Source of the DNA: Siphonodentalium dalli
Taxonomy: Eukaryota > Mollusca > Scaphopoda > Gadilida > Siphonodentaliidae
Length of the DNA stretch: 64,000 nucleotides
Direction of reading: 5' to 3'
Assembly: GCA_032622095.1 (NCBI GenBank)
Contig: CP136069.1
Coordinates: 108,652,278 to 108,716,277, forward strand
Positions 12,699 to 22,580 of the stretch are shown piece by piece. The position numbers and the translations under genes were made by a program. Below the pieces are notes generated by a model. It searched no databases. It saw only the letters and a program-made list of their open reading frames with translations, and was not told where the DNA came from. The number at the start of each line of letters is the position of its first letter. Position 1 is the stretch's first letter.

Positions 12699-12709
12699 TT
12701 AAAGACCTA

Positions 12710-13770
12710 CTATATATTACCTAAGCAAGAGTCTGATTGTGTTACAGAAGACAGCACCGTACGTGTTACTGGCTAATCACACACAAATGATATAAACGCT
12801 CTTTATTAGTTCCATATCAGGAATTCAGCAACAAAGAACGCTCTTTATGTTTACCATCATAATATAAACAAACACCAGGAAAGTAACTTTTTATGCTTTT
12901 GTTTACACAATGGTCAAACATATGACAATAACATACTGTTTATGCGATATATAATAAGTTCTTATTTGTATACGGACAAAGTCTGTCTACATTGTCCTTT
13001 TTGTGTCGGTTTTTGACCGTTGGAAAATTTTCACAGCATATACCCACTGCCAAGGACTCCCGCACCTTTAATGCTTTCATAATTGTTATTTGTCCAACAT
13101 TTCGGAATTGTTGAATTTTGTTTTCTAGCATTGAAAACTTTCGTCTTTAGTCTTTCCATAAATGTAAGGTATCGTCTGTTGTCACATATATTTGTCAATT
13201 ATGTCTGTCTGTAATTCGTCATAAATGATTTTGTTTTCTATTGTTACCAAGCCGCTCTCGCTATTGAATACTTTTCCATCGTATTGACAGTTTGATCACT
13301 GTCTGTTTTACTTAAATTACGATTGAGATTTTCCTTAAAGGGATAGTACTCAGATGACCGGTGGTACGTCGATCTCAAGTTGCAAAACAGAGTTCAGTCC
13401 CCTCGCCACGCGATGTCCTCCGACTGCGTGACGTTAAGCACTGTCTGATTTGTTTACCTCCGGGTTGGGAAAAACCCATAAATTGTAACTTCCGCATCAT
13501 GTTACTTCCCAAGTTAACGACGTTTGTTGTGAGAAATTCGCACCACAAAGACAGCATATATTGCAGAAATTATACTAGCAACGCTTATGTGATATGGAAA
13601 TGCGACATTCCACGGTCAATGTCCGTTTAATCGTACCGGTACTCAAGTAATCCTAGACAGTTGACAGCAGCCAGCAGGTTGAACTTGGAATGATCTGGAA
13701 TGGAAGACGAGTCACAAACAAGTTTCCATTATTGGCATGAACTGATCGATGAATACGTTGCAGTATATCG
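12710..13770. other. Non-coding stretch, no gene seen
   Basis: AT-rich sequence with only short ORFs that I do not recognise. An ORF at about 13361-13630 has no visible motif, and the opposite frame is also open, so I treat it as chance. Confidence 0.4.
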
Positions 13771-14600
13771 GCTGATGTCAACCCCATGCAGACTTGGAAG
13801 GTTGCGTAAGTTTGTGTCTTACTAAATTGTATGGGAAAGGGAGCCCAAATTCACATTTAAATATCAGGTCTGGGTGAACACCAATTGATCGAAATCCAAT
13901 AAAACATGGCTGACACTGACATGCCGAGTCAGTCACTGTCAGTAGCCGAGCGGTGCTCACTCCAATTCTTGAATATTTAAATGGTGTTTGTTTGAAGATT
14001 TTTAAACGTTTATTTATAATCTCATTCTCTCAAAAGAAATCCAAATGTTTTTAAGTAGTTACCAAGTTGAACGATATCATGGAACAGTTTAGTGTGACTC
14101 CCCTTATCCAGCGATGTATATATACGTCCATGCCTTATCTCAGATGCATCTAGGTGGTGTAAGACCAGTCTATATTAGATCGATTAGTCTATATAAAGAT
14201 CTATTGGTGGTTCACCCAGATCTGCATGTTTATTAATAATCGCATTGAATGTACCGAAGCTCAACAATCATCTGCAGGTCTCGGTGAACCACTGGTTGAT
14301 CTGTATAAAACTGATCAGTCTATCTTTATATTGAATATATTCAGTAAATAATTATTCCGTGTCTTTCAACAGAAATTAGAATTATCTCTTTTTAAGTATT
14401 GGATGTAATATAATTACCACTATAGAACAGTTCAGAGTGACTCGACTTATCCCCAATGCCTGCATATGATGAATGACCAATCGGTCTATTCTATAGCGAT
14501 TAGTCTAATAAAGGTCGATCATTGGTTCACCATGACCTGTTCATTTGCACTTAAGTGCAAATTATGTAAACAGTGTAAATCATTTGAACATTCAAAGTGC
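13770..14600. repeat. Direct and inverted ~300-bp repeat units
   Basis: Blocks near 14090-14240 and 14410-14540 share GAACAGTT.AG.GTGACTC, CTTATCC and GGTTCACC elements. The motif CAGGTCT.GGTGAAC recurs at about 13867 and 14275, and in inverted form near 14200 and 14520. A perfect 20-bp palindrome, ATTTGCACTTAAGTGCAAAT, is at 14543-14562. No boundaries or target duplications could be set. Confidence 0.4.
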
Positions 14601-14612
14601 TATTAAAGGCAT

Positions 14613-14690
14613 GTGAGGCCTTAGTTGTCGAAAATATTGATATTTGTTCTAATCACCGTAAATAGAAAAACATTAAAACGCATACAAACT
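14613..14690. repeat. Copy of the sequence at 11348-11424
   Basis: TTGTCGAAAATATTGATATT, ATCACCGTAAATAGAAAAAC and TTAAAACGCATACA align with 11362-11424 at only a few differences. This is either a fragment of the LINE at 11.4 kb or the host repeat into which that LINE inserted. Confidence 0.55.
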
Positions 14691-14908
14691 GAGCGTGTAG
14701 ATATGTGTAGCCTACATGCATGTTATCGGATTAACCAGGATTAACTAGAACAATAATTGGCAACGCTGTTACGCTGGGCTATAATGGCGGGAACATTTAA
14801 GTTTTAATAAGGCAAATGTATGTTAATAATAACTCTATTTAATAAAATAATGCATATAATAAAAATACATATAATACATAAACATTAAATAATAAACAAA
14901 AAGGTATA

Positions 14909-15989
14909 GGGGAGACCGGGGCATGTTGGAACGTGGGGTATATTGAAACACCTCTCTTGTTAAAAAATAAAACAGCATCTACAATTTCCACTTATTTTGT
15001 GGAAAACACTCTTGCATATATGCACATATAACGCAAAAACATTCTGACTATTCTCGGAATGGTGTAAGAGATATGCACAAAAATATCTTTGGGGGGGGGG
15101 GGGGGGGGTATCAATTAATTTTTTCGATTTTCAGGTTTTATCATTGTTCAAGATAAAATTTCGGGACGTAAAGGTTGTAAATTATGTCAGTTGATCCAGT
15201 TTCATTTTATTTCAGTCATAAATAAAACAAAATACTGATTAATTAGTGTCTTTCCAAGATCGTGTACCATCAGACCCTTTTTCCACGTCGGGGGCATGTT
15301 GGAACATCCCATTGTGTCCCCATAGTGCGACTTACGGGAAAACCCCATAAAATTTGGCATTGAGCTAGTATAATTAACCATTATGGAACAATTCAGAAGG
15401 AATTATGGATGAATTCATCTCAGTTGCTTGCAACCATGTCCTAAATATGATTTCAATATGTTTTCGTTGATGAATAATTATTTGTGTGGCAAATGGGGAG
15501 GTTTGTATAGATAGCATGCACTAAAAACCCCTCCAAATTTTGCCCTGCTACGCCCCTCCCGTGTGTGAAACGACGTTTTCATTGGATGTGTTGCGTTTTC
15601 CAATGATGACGATTTCTCGTACATACTTTATGCCTCGGACTCAGCTATTATGTTTTATACTAGCAATTTAATATAGTTCTTGGAATATATTAGTAGTTTT
15701 ACCTTGAACTTTGCATTGATTTCATATGTGTTCCTTACATGATCAGTGTTCTGACTTACCCCAGTCGATGTTCCAATTTGCCCCTGGTTTCAAACAATTT
15801 AACCCGGGGCATGCTGGAACGAATTTATTTTTTCTATGTAAAAGCGAAATGGATCATATATAATGAAATGCCATATTTAAAGTCTTTGATATACTTTATA
15901 ATAATAGTTGAAAAAAGGAAGGGGCCCATGCTCACATTTTCCTGTATGTGTGATTGAATATAAAACGTTCCAACATGCCCCGCTCTCCC
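14909..15989. mobile_element. Inverted-repeat element with GGGGCATGTTGGAAC ends
   Basis: The left end GGGGAGACCGGGGCATGTTG is mirrored at the right end by CAACATGCCCCGCTCTCCC, giving TIRs of about 25 bp. ATA lies outside each end and may be a short target duplication. The same GGGGCATG.TGGAAC core also appears internally near 15291 and 15806. An open frame at about 15739-15957 has no motif I know. Superfamily not recognised. The right end abuts the 407-bp repeat at 15990 exactly. Confidence 0.55.
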
Positions 15990-16396
15990 ATACATTTGCG
16001 ACTGCTCATGTTTTGTGTTGTATGGTACGTCGTATAATTAATGAACTCCTCTTGTAACGGACGATTCCGCCGGATATCCAGGAAATCAACGGCCACAAAC
16101 TTCGAGATTCATATCGCGAAAATATAATAAACGATAATTAAGGGTGCCCTGGACATTGGGTGATTTCTCCATGTGTCATAGGTAATAATCAATGATGGAC
16201 ACCTTTTAGACAGTCTTTTCGATGACAAATTGTCTGCATCATTCGAAATACAACTTGGACAATTATATTATAACAACACAATGCATATGCCGCAAGTATA
16301 ACAGATACCAATTCCCTTTATTCCGGCTTATCCATTTGCTATAGCTTTCTTATAGTGTACTTTTGCATCAACGTGTAGTACAAGACAAGTTTTAGA
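15990..16396. repeat. 407-bp flanking direct repeat of the complete LINE, copy 1
   Basis: Runs from ATACATTTGCGACTG to GACAAGTTTTAGA and is repeated at 22581-22987 with the same length. Read block by block, I find no mismatch or indel. It lies immediately upstream of the LINE 5' end. No ORF or TIR is visible inside it. The simplest reading is an unusually long target-site duplication. Confidence 0.9.
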
Positions 16397-17130
16397 TGGG
16401 TGGATCACGTGACCTAACTGATAGACACACTAAATTAGTGCTCCAAATTAATGTAAAATATCTTCGAAAATGTTATTCAGCCGATAGTATGACTTCTCAT
16501 ATGGATGGTGTTTTCTATCGCGATGGTGAATCATTGGACTTTATTATGAGTTATATTCGAGATATGTGAGTTTTCGAAGCTACAAATGACTCCATTGTAT
16601 TGAATATTTGCTCCATTGTTTACGTCGCCATTTATTAGGCCAACGTATTGAACTTCGCTAATGTGCCTTCACACCGACGACCAAGATGGTTCCTATCAAT
16701 CAGATACTCCAAAGGTGTGATAAACAGTACCCAAGCCAGACTGATTAGTGTATTATGCAGCTTGGTGTTCCCAATTGAATCGGCCATCTTCAAAGTCGGC
16801 GTCGGACTCTGATCTGTTTCATGAGGAGGTGTGACAAACGTTGTACGTTACAATCCGGACATGCACCTTTTCTCTGTGTTGGCGACCAATTCTGACGTTC
16901 GTGGAAAGAGGTCCCACAATAGTTCGTTTGACTATGAACTCAGCTGATCACAGAGAACTTCGACTGTGTGACGACTGTCCGCTCAAATAGCGGTTTCGCA
17001 CCTTCGACCAATTTTGTATAAGCGACATTATAATCATACCTGGTCTTCACTAGCGGAATCAGGTCCTCCCCACCAGTGACATATCATGAACGTTCGACTT
17101 TAGTCAGACTATTTATAATAAACTGTGAGA
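16397..17130 (+). promoter_or_regulatory. 5' UTR / presumed internal promoter region of the complete LINE
   Basis: About 730 bp between the end of the upstream 407-bp repeat and the ORF1 ATG. LINEs are transcribed from promoters within their 5' UTR, so one is expected here, but I see no specific known promoter element. The sequence is non-coding and contains no copy of the tail. Confidence 0.5.
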
Positions 17131-19008
17131 ATGGACGAGTACGATATAGTTAACATCGGTGATAAAGACTACACCGTCATGTCAAACTCTAAGTCACCGC
17201 AAATGGATACACATTCAGACTATAACGGCTCAACCCAACCTCCCTCAGGCCATAAAGGTCTGCCTGAACCACACCGACGAGATCATAATATAAGTCTTCT
17301 AGACTACTTCTCGGACGCCAGCTTGCCGGACCTCAGTCTTATATTCAGCCAACCCAAAGGCAAGTTCATTGGAGGATTGCTTTTAGCTATCCCTGACGAA
17401 AATGACTTGAGAAATCTCCGAAATAAGATGTTCGCAGAAGCCCAAAGCTACAACAGTGATCTTCAACACTACAGCTTGAAAAGTCGAATCCAGCGCGACC
17501 CAGAATTGGGTGGTCTTCCCGTGAGTAGCCGCCTGGCTAAAGATATTTACAACCTTGTTCAGTTCACCAAAGGAGGTTCGTTTGATGATATCAGAGAATG
17601 TGTTTCTAAAAACAAACCGCTTCCTGCTCAACCGGATCAACGCATAAATGGGTCTCCGCCCAGCTGCCCGTGTGATTCTGTTTGCATCCAGGATAAATTA
17701 TCAGAAGTTCTTGCTGAAATCACTCTTCTCAAGGCTAACACTTCTAGTACAACTGACAGTATTCACATGGAACTTAAAGCCATATTGAACAAACAGTCCG
17801 AAATCACAGAACGCATGAACAATCTTGATAAGCGTTCAAGCGAATTAGAACTGAAATGTGTTTCAAACGCTAAGTCAATAGGTTCAGTCATGGGTACCTG
17901 TGCCGCCCTCGACCAAGCAGTGACTAGATTAAACGACGAAAAGTGTAATGGCGTGGTCAGCTTGAAAAATAGAATCAAATTTGTTGAAAATGATGTCACT
18001 GACCACTCTAAAAAGTATGAGGAACTCACAAAACAGATAGACAATCAGCAGAATGAGTTTTCAAAGACTTTCGCTAAAGCCGAAACTGTTTTCAGTAAAA
18101 TTAATGCTATGAAACAGAATATGAAGGATTCATCAAAATCATCAGAAGACATGGTAGAGAACATTGAGCGTAAATTCGGTACAATGTTTGAATTTTTCGC
18201 ACGTGATCTGACACAGAAATTTAACAATATGTGTTCTGTTGTGCAAACTCATCTTCCTCCAAACGACACACAGTCGTTTCGGCTCGATCCGCTCTCACCT
18301 GACAATCGCCTGTCTTTTGCTAGTTCATTAGACGAATCTAAGAAGTTGCCATCATCGACTCCCAGGAAATTGTCACACAGTAGACAAGCAGCAATGCAGA
18401 AACCTCCTTCTACGTCGCATAATTCACCAGAAATCGCAGTAGTTGATATTCAAACTGCTATGAATCAACGACAACCGCCAAATGACACACGAAGAAATGA
18501 AACGCCAGTCACCGAATCGAGATCTTCTGCCAATCATTCATCCGAACTACACGTTAACAGTGTATCCGTCATTTCATCTGACTCTCAAAACTCTCCACCG
18601 AGCGTTAAGCCACCCGATACACGCACAAGGCAAATGTATCACGATAACGACAACAAGACAACTGTTGCCGGCAGCAACAGTAGAGTTTATACTAACTTGG
18701 GCGAGGAATCAGTGGGATTCTCTGGTGTTCCCCGTATGGCTACAAAGCGCACTAAGAAGATATTCGTGCGCGGAATATCATTACAAACGACTAATAGTGC
18801 AATTTGGGATTATTTCGAACAGAAAGGTGTAACACCCACATTCGTGCGACTAATGTGGAGTTCCCGCAGAGGGACACAATCAGCGCGCATCCACATTAAA
18901 GAAACAGACATGGAGACAGTCTCCAGTGACACTTTCTGGCCTCCAGGAATAGACTTCAGAATGTGGACACATGAGCCACCGCAACGTTCTCAAAACAGTT
19001 ATGACTAA
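17131..19008 (+). CDS. LINE ORF1 protein (coiled coil plus conserved C-terminal domain)
   Basis: 625 aa from the ATG at 17131; the frame is open from a GTG at 17125, but the ATG is the natural start. ORF1 proteins bind LINE RNA and form the ribonucleoprotein used in retrotransposition. Residues about 180-350 are rich in Glu, Lys and Leu with heptad-like spacing (KLSEVLAEITLLKA, ITERMNNLDKRSSELELK), consistent with a long trimerising coiled coil. A Ser/Pro/Asn-rich linker follows (about 370-540). A compact C-terminal domain (about 548-615, starting KKIFVRGISLQTTNSAIWDY) looks like an RRM-like or ORF1-specific nucleic-acid-binding fold. No CCHC knuckle is visible. The frame ends in ATGACTAA, where the last three bases are its stop and the first three are a candidate ORF2 start. 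Confidence 0.85.
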   Translation: MDEYDIVNIGDKDYTVMSNSKSPQMDTHSDYNGSTQPPSGHKGLPEPHRRDHNISLLDYFSDASLPDLSLIFSQPKGKFIGGLLLAIPDENDLRNLRNKMFAEAQSYNSDLQHYSLKSRIQRDPELGGLPVSSRLAKDIYNLVQFTKGGSFDDIRECVSKNKPLPAQPDQRINGSPPSCPCDSVCIQDKLSEVLAEITLLKANTSSTTDSIHMELKAILNKQSEITERMNNLDKRSSELELKCVSNAKSIGSVMGTCAALDQAVTRLNDEKCNGVVSLKNRIKFVENDVTDHSKKYEELTKQIDNQQNEFSKTFAKAETVFSKINAMKQNMKDSSKSSEDMVENIERKFGTMFEFFARDLTQKFNNMCSVVQTHLPPNDTQSFRLDPLSPDNRLSFASSLDESKKLPSSTPRKLSHSRQAAMQKPPSTSHNSPEIAVVDIQTAMNQRQPPNDTRRNETPVTESRSSANHSSELHVNSVSVISSDSQNSPPSVKPPDTRTRQMYHDNDNKTTVAGSNSRVYTNLGEESVGFSGVPRMATKRTKKIFVRGISLQTTNSAIWDYFEQKGVTPTFVRLMWSSRRGTQSARIHIKETDMETVSSDTFWPPGIDFRMWTHEPPQRSQNSYD

Positions 19009-22000
19009 TCATATCAATATTGCTACGTGGAATGCATCAGGAGTTAAATCTACGGTGTTATATTTGCAATTTCTAATGAAAAGTCAAATATACGATATCA
19101 TCGGAGTGTCCGAGCATTGGCTTAACACAGAGAACTTGTCTTTTATGAACTTCTTAAATGACTCATATATTGCTCTTGCAAAACCCGGAAGAACTATTAC
19201 TACAAGTTCTGGTGGTTCATTTACTCGTGATGGTATTGCTCTCCTAATCAACGTACGTATCGCAGATCAGTGTGTAGCTGTGGATACTGGAATCGATCGT
19301 TGTGTTGGCATCCAACTGAGACTCAGTCAGTCAGCTGTTATGACTATTCTTCAAGTATATCTTCCATGTACAAACCATGGCGATGATTTCTTCAAAGAAT
19401 GCGTAGAATCTGTCTTCGATCTTATAGCGCTCTTTTCTTCACACGGGCCAGTTATTACTATGGGTGACTTCAATGTACATTTATGTCGTTCATCAGAACA
19501 ACATATCCCAACAGGCCATGGCGTCAGATCAGCTTTGGTAACTTCACTTCTGCAGCGTGAAGAACTTTTCTCGGTCACGACCAAATGGTCGTGTGCCGGT
19601 CCTGCATTTACCTTTTATCCACCAGCAGCCGTGGCTTCCCCAAGCCGTATCGACCATATCGTATTCCCAATGGACCAAGAAGATCTCATATTTAACTGTG
19701 CTATTCTCAGTGACCATGAACTGAATACGTCCAACCACTTGCCTGTGACATGTTGTATTGAACTTCCATCCGACCACTTGCATGTGACACCGACTCGAAA
19801 CAAACTTTCCTTCAACTGGGACGCGATTGATATAACATCGTACCAAAATTTCCTTGACAACTATCTATCTGATGTGATTAACCGTGAAATCGTGACAACT
19901 GGTGATCTTGATACCATATGTTCCGAGATAATTGATGCATTATTATATGCATCGGTTTCCTGCACACAGACCAAATCAAGACATAAAGCCGCAAAATCAT
20001 TCTGGAACGACGAACTACGAACACTGCATCAGTTACTGAAAGAGAGACGCAGAGATTGGATTTGTGACGGCAGGCCACATGCTTGTGATGCGGTATCCCA
20101 GACTGAGTACAAACATGCCAAGCGAAAATTCCGACAAACGTTACGCTCGTGTATGCGGAAGACAGAACGTGACTCGCTTGATCAACTTGAACTTTGTGCT
20201 AGGACAAATAGTTCACAGTTTTGGCGAACTCTGAAGTCAGCAGACCAGGGATCACGCCCGAATGGTCTATGTTCGGTTATGAAGTTCGACGACATCACAC
20301 TTCGTGATCCAGTTAAAATTCTGTCAGCATGGGGATCCTACTTCAAGAACCTGTACACTCCGAATGCGCATAGTGATCCTGAATTCGACGTCGTCGTACG
20401 AACGCGCCTCGAACAGCTCCTCGACGTATCACATACAAACTATACTGACACTATATTCTGTGAACGGATAACTATCCCAGAACTCAACTTAGTTTTAAAG
20501 AACCTTAAACGCCATAAATCAAGCGGAATAGATAATGTGGTGAATGAGCATATTATTAATGGGAGCGAACGTCTTAAAGCGGCTCTTTGTCATCTCTACA
20601 ACGGCATGATTGACTTGGAGTGGATACCTCCTTGCTTAAAAACTGGTATCATCGTACCCCTCTACAAGGGATCTCCAAAACCACACGCCATTCCTGACAG
20701 CTATCGAGCTATCACTCTGCTTCCAGTTATGTACAAAGTATTCGAAGGCATCCTGCTTAACAGGTTCCTCACGGACGGTCACTTTCCAAATTTCCCTAAT
20801 AAATTACAACATGGTTTTCAAAAAGGTGTGAACTGCCTCATGACTTCATTCGTTCTCCAAGAGTCTATCTCGTATCTCCATGACCTTGATGCCCGAGCAT
20901 ATGTGTGCTTCTTGGATTCGCAGAAGGCCTTTGATCGTGTATGGCACGAGGGCCTTCTGATAAAACTTCATGACATGGGTTTCAATGGAAAAATTCTGCG
21001 ACTTGTGACAAATATGCACCAATATTGTAAAAGCCATGTGCTATATAACGGATCTCTTTCTGAACCATTCGACGTTCTACAAGGAACAAGACAAGGGGCA
21101 GTGACTTCTCCCTTTTTTTATCTTGTGTATATAAATGATTTGCTGGAAACTTTGACCAAATCCAGAAATGGCCTACACATCTCTGAAATTCCGTGTACTT
21201 CGCCGTCTGCGGCCGACGATATTGCTCTGATATCACTCACGAAATCGGGTCTTGATAGCCTCATCGACATCTGTTACAGATACAGTCGACAGTGGAGATT
21301 TAATTTCTCAACGACGAAAAGCACAATTGTTGTATTTAACGAGACAAAACGTCAAGATAAACTCAACGATAGACAATGGTTTCTTGGTGATCAACCGCTT
21401 CCAGAATCCAACAACTGTGTTCATCTTGGAATCAAACAGTGCAAATTTCAAGCTGATACAACACGGAGCTCAATTCTTTCGGAAAAGTTACGAAAATCGT
21501 ACTTTAGTATCGCTGGAAGAGGTTTGCTCAAATCGTGCACACCACTGACAATGGCAAATCTGTTAGGATCAATCGTGCTGCCAAAAGCTCTATATGGTTG
21601 TCAGTTGCTGAATATCACAAACAACACTGTCATGTATTCAATGGAAAAGGCATACCGTTTATGTGTCAAACACATCCAAACGCTCCCGACTCGGACCCCG
21701 ACTAACGTTGCGATGAGTCTCCTTGGGTTAATACCGCTTGAGACGGAGATACACATCAACAAACTAAATTTTCTCTCCGAACTGATCCATCTGCCTCAAG
21801 GACACCAGGTACCTCTTACGATCTTTCTCCAGAAATTTTTCCAGCTCACCCTTTTCGCTCGTCAAACAACTGGATTCGTCCCGGATATCATTGAAATATT
21901 AAATCTCTATGACCTGTATCATGTCCTAACAACATACGTGAAAACTGGAATATTCCCAACGAAATCTTCTTGGAAAAATCTTGTGCAGACAGCAGTCAGA

Positions 22001-22483
22001 CAGAACTATCATCGAGAATGGTGCCGATCTGTGTCCGTCGATAGAAACCTCGATGTGTTTAAAATTGTGCACGGAGACCCAGCATCATGTTGGAACATTT
22101 GGAGAATCCTGCGAGATTACCCACGATATAATAAACAACTGCGAAATCTTGCCTTATTGCTAAACAAGACAACATACAGTAACAATTTGACATGTTGTGC
22201 ATGTATAAATACATATAACTGTGAGTTAATACACGCAATCCGCCACTGTAATTCACCCTGTTCTGTCGTCCTGAGGAACGACTATCTGGATTGCATAACT
22301 GACCAATACGGCGTTGCCGCCTTTTTGTATATAGACTCGTTAAGCGATATAGAACTTTGTGCATTTCTACTCGGCACCGACGTCATGCAGTACCCGGTGG
22401 AAATAGAACAACACATGGACAAAATAATTATCGACACTGCTACATTTCTGTTCATCTTGTGCCAAGTGATTCGAGGACAATAA
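18971..22483 (+). CDS. LINE ORF2 polyprotein: APE endonuclease + reverse transcriptase
   Basis: 1170 aa. The enzyme nicks genomic DNA and copies the element RNA onto the nick. The APE-type endonuclease covers residues about 14-260: INIATWN (15-21), the catalytic Glu in SEHWL (48), GDFN (165-168), RIDH (226-229) and SNHLPV (254-259). RT covers about 500-800: LYKGSPKPHAIPDSYRAITL (564-583), motif A FLDSQKAFD (647-655), RQGAVTSP (707-714) and the active-site motif AADD (747-750), with Ala where Tyr or Phe is usual. A thumb region with YGCQLL follows. A Cys/His-rich stretch (about 1072-1098, CCACINTYNC...HC...C) lies near the C-terminus, as in other CR1-group proteins. There is no RNase H or LTR-element protease. 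Start options: ATG 18971 (38-nt overlap with ORF1) or ATG 19001 (8-nt overlap, ATGACTAA). The endonuclease begins right after the second, so 19001 may be the true start. Confidence 0.93.
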   Translation: MSHRNVLKTVMTNHINIATWNASGVKSTVLYLQFLMKSQIYDIIGVSEHWLNTENLSFMNFLNDSYIALAKPGRTITTSSGGSFTRDGIALLINVRIADQCVAVDTGIDRCVGIQLRLSQSAVMTILQVYLPCTNHGDDFFKECVESVFDLIALFSSHGPVITMGDFNVHLCRSSEQHIPTGHGVRSALVTSLLQREELFSVTTKWSCAGPAFTFYPPAAVASPSRIDHIVFPMDQEDLIFNCAILSDHELNTSNHLPVTCCIELPSDHLHVTPTRNKLSFNWDAIDITSYQNFLDNYLSDVINREIVTTGDLDTICSEIIDALLYASVSCTQTKSRHKAAKSFWNDELRTLHQLLKERRRDWICDGRPHACDAVSQTEYKHAKRKFRQTLRSCMRKTERDSLDQLELCARTNSSQFWRTLKSADQGSRPNGLCSVMKFDDITLRDPVKILSAWGSYFKNLYTPNAHSDPEFDVVVRTRLEQLLDVSHTNYTDTIFCERITIPELNLVLKNLKRHKSSGIDNVVNEHIINGSERLKAALCHLYNGMIDLEWIPPCLKTGIIVPLYKGSPKPHAIPDSYRAITLLPVMYKVFEGILLNRFLTDGHFPNFPNKLQHGFQKGVNCLMTSFVLQESISYLHDLDARAYVCFLDSQKAFDRVWHEGLLIKLHDMGFNGKILRLVTNMHQYCKSHVLYNGSLSEPFDVLQGTRQGAVTSPFFYLVYINDLLETLTKSRNGLHISEIPCTSPSAADDIALISLTKSGLDSLIDICYRYSRQWRFNFSTTKSTIVVFNETKRQDKLNDRQWFLGDQPLPESNNCVHLGIKQCKFQADTTRSSILSEKLRKSYFSIAGRGLLKSCTPLTMANLLGSIVLPKALYGCQLLNITNNTVMYSMEKAYRLCVKHIQTLPTRTPTNVAMSLLGLIPLETEIHINKLNFLSELIHLPQGHQVPLTIFLQKFFQLTLFARQTTGFVPDIIEILNLYDLYHVLTTYVKTGIFPTKSSWKNLVQTAVRQNYHREWCRSVSVDRNLDVFKIVHGDPASCWNIWRILRDYPRYNKQLRNLALLLNKTTYSNNLTCCACINTYNCELIHAIRHCNSPCSVVLRNDYLDCITDQYGVAAFLYIDSLSDIELCAFLLGTDVMQYPVEIEQHMDKIIIDTATFLFILCQVIRGQ

Positions 22484-22580
22484 TCACATTATCAACCCAC
22501 GACTTTGTATATTGTTGTTATATTTACATGAACTATACATATTCTTCTCCAAACTGGAGGTCCACAATAAATATATATAT
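22484..22580 (+). other. 3' UTR and (AT)n tail of the complete LINE
   Basis: Only about 97 bp separate the ORF2 stop from the downstream 407-bp repeat. It ends CCACAATAAATATATATATA, with an AATAAA immediately before an AT dinucleotide run, rather than a poly(A). The first bases of the following repeat (ATA) merge with the run, so the junction is ambiguous by about 3 bp. Confidence 0.75.

Larger units (their letters stand above)
16397..22580 (+). mobile_element. Complete two-ORF non-LTR retrotransposon (LINE), CR1/Jockey-type organisation
   Basis: Order: 5' UTR (16397-17130), ORF1 (17131-19008), ORF2 with APE endonuclease and reverse transcriptase (to 22483), a short 3' UTR, and a tail AATAAATATATATATATA. 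Both ORFs are uninterrupted. The element is bounded exactly by two 407-bp direct repeats. Together these facts suggest a full-length, recent and possibly still competent insertion. An ORF1 with coiled coil, APE-type EN, and an ORF2 Cys-rich C-terminus are known for the CR1/L2/Jockey/I group; I cannot fix the clade by eye. There are no LTRs in the retroviral sense: the flanking repeats lie outside the tail and outside any primer-binding-site context. Confidence 0.92.

Noticed and set aside
17125-17130. ORF1 start at 17125
   Set aside because: That codon is GTG; the first ATG in frame is at 17131. Similarly the open frame at 11362 begins with TTG and is simply 5'-truncated.
19351-22364. Several 60-100-codon minus-strand frames opposite the LINE
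   Set aside because: They are shadows of ORF2 in other frames, without motifs of their own.
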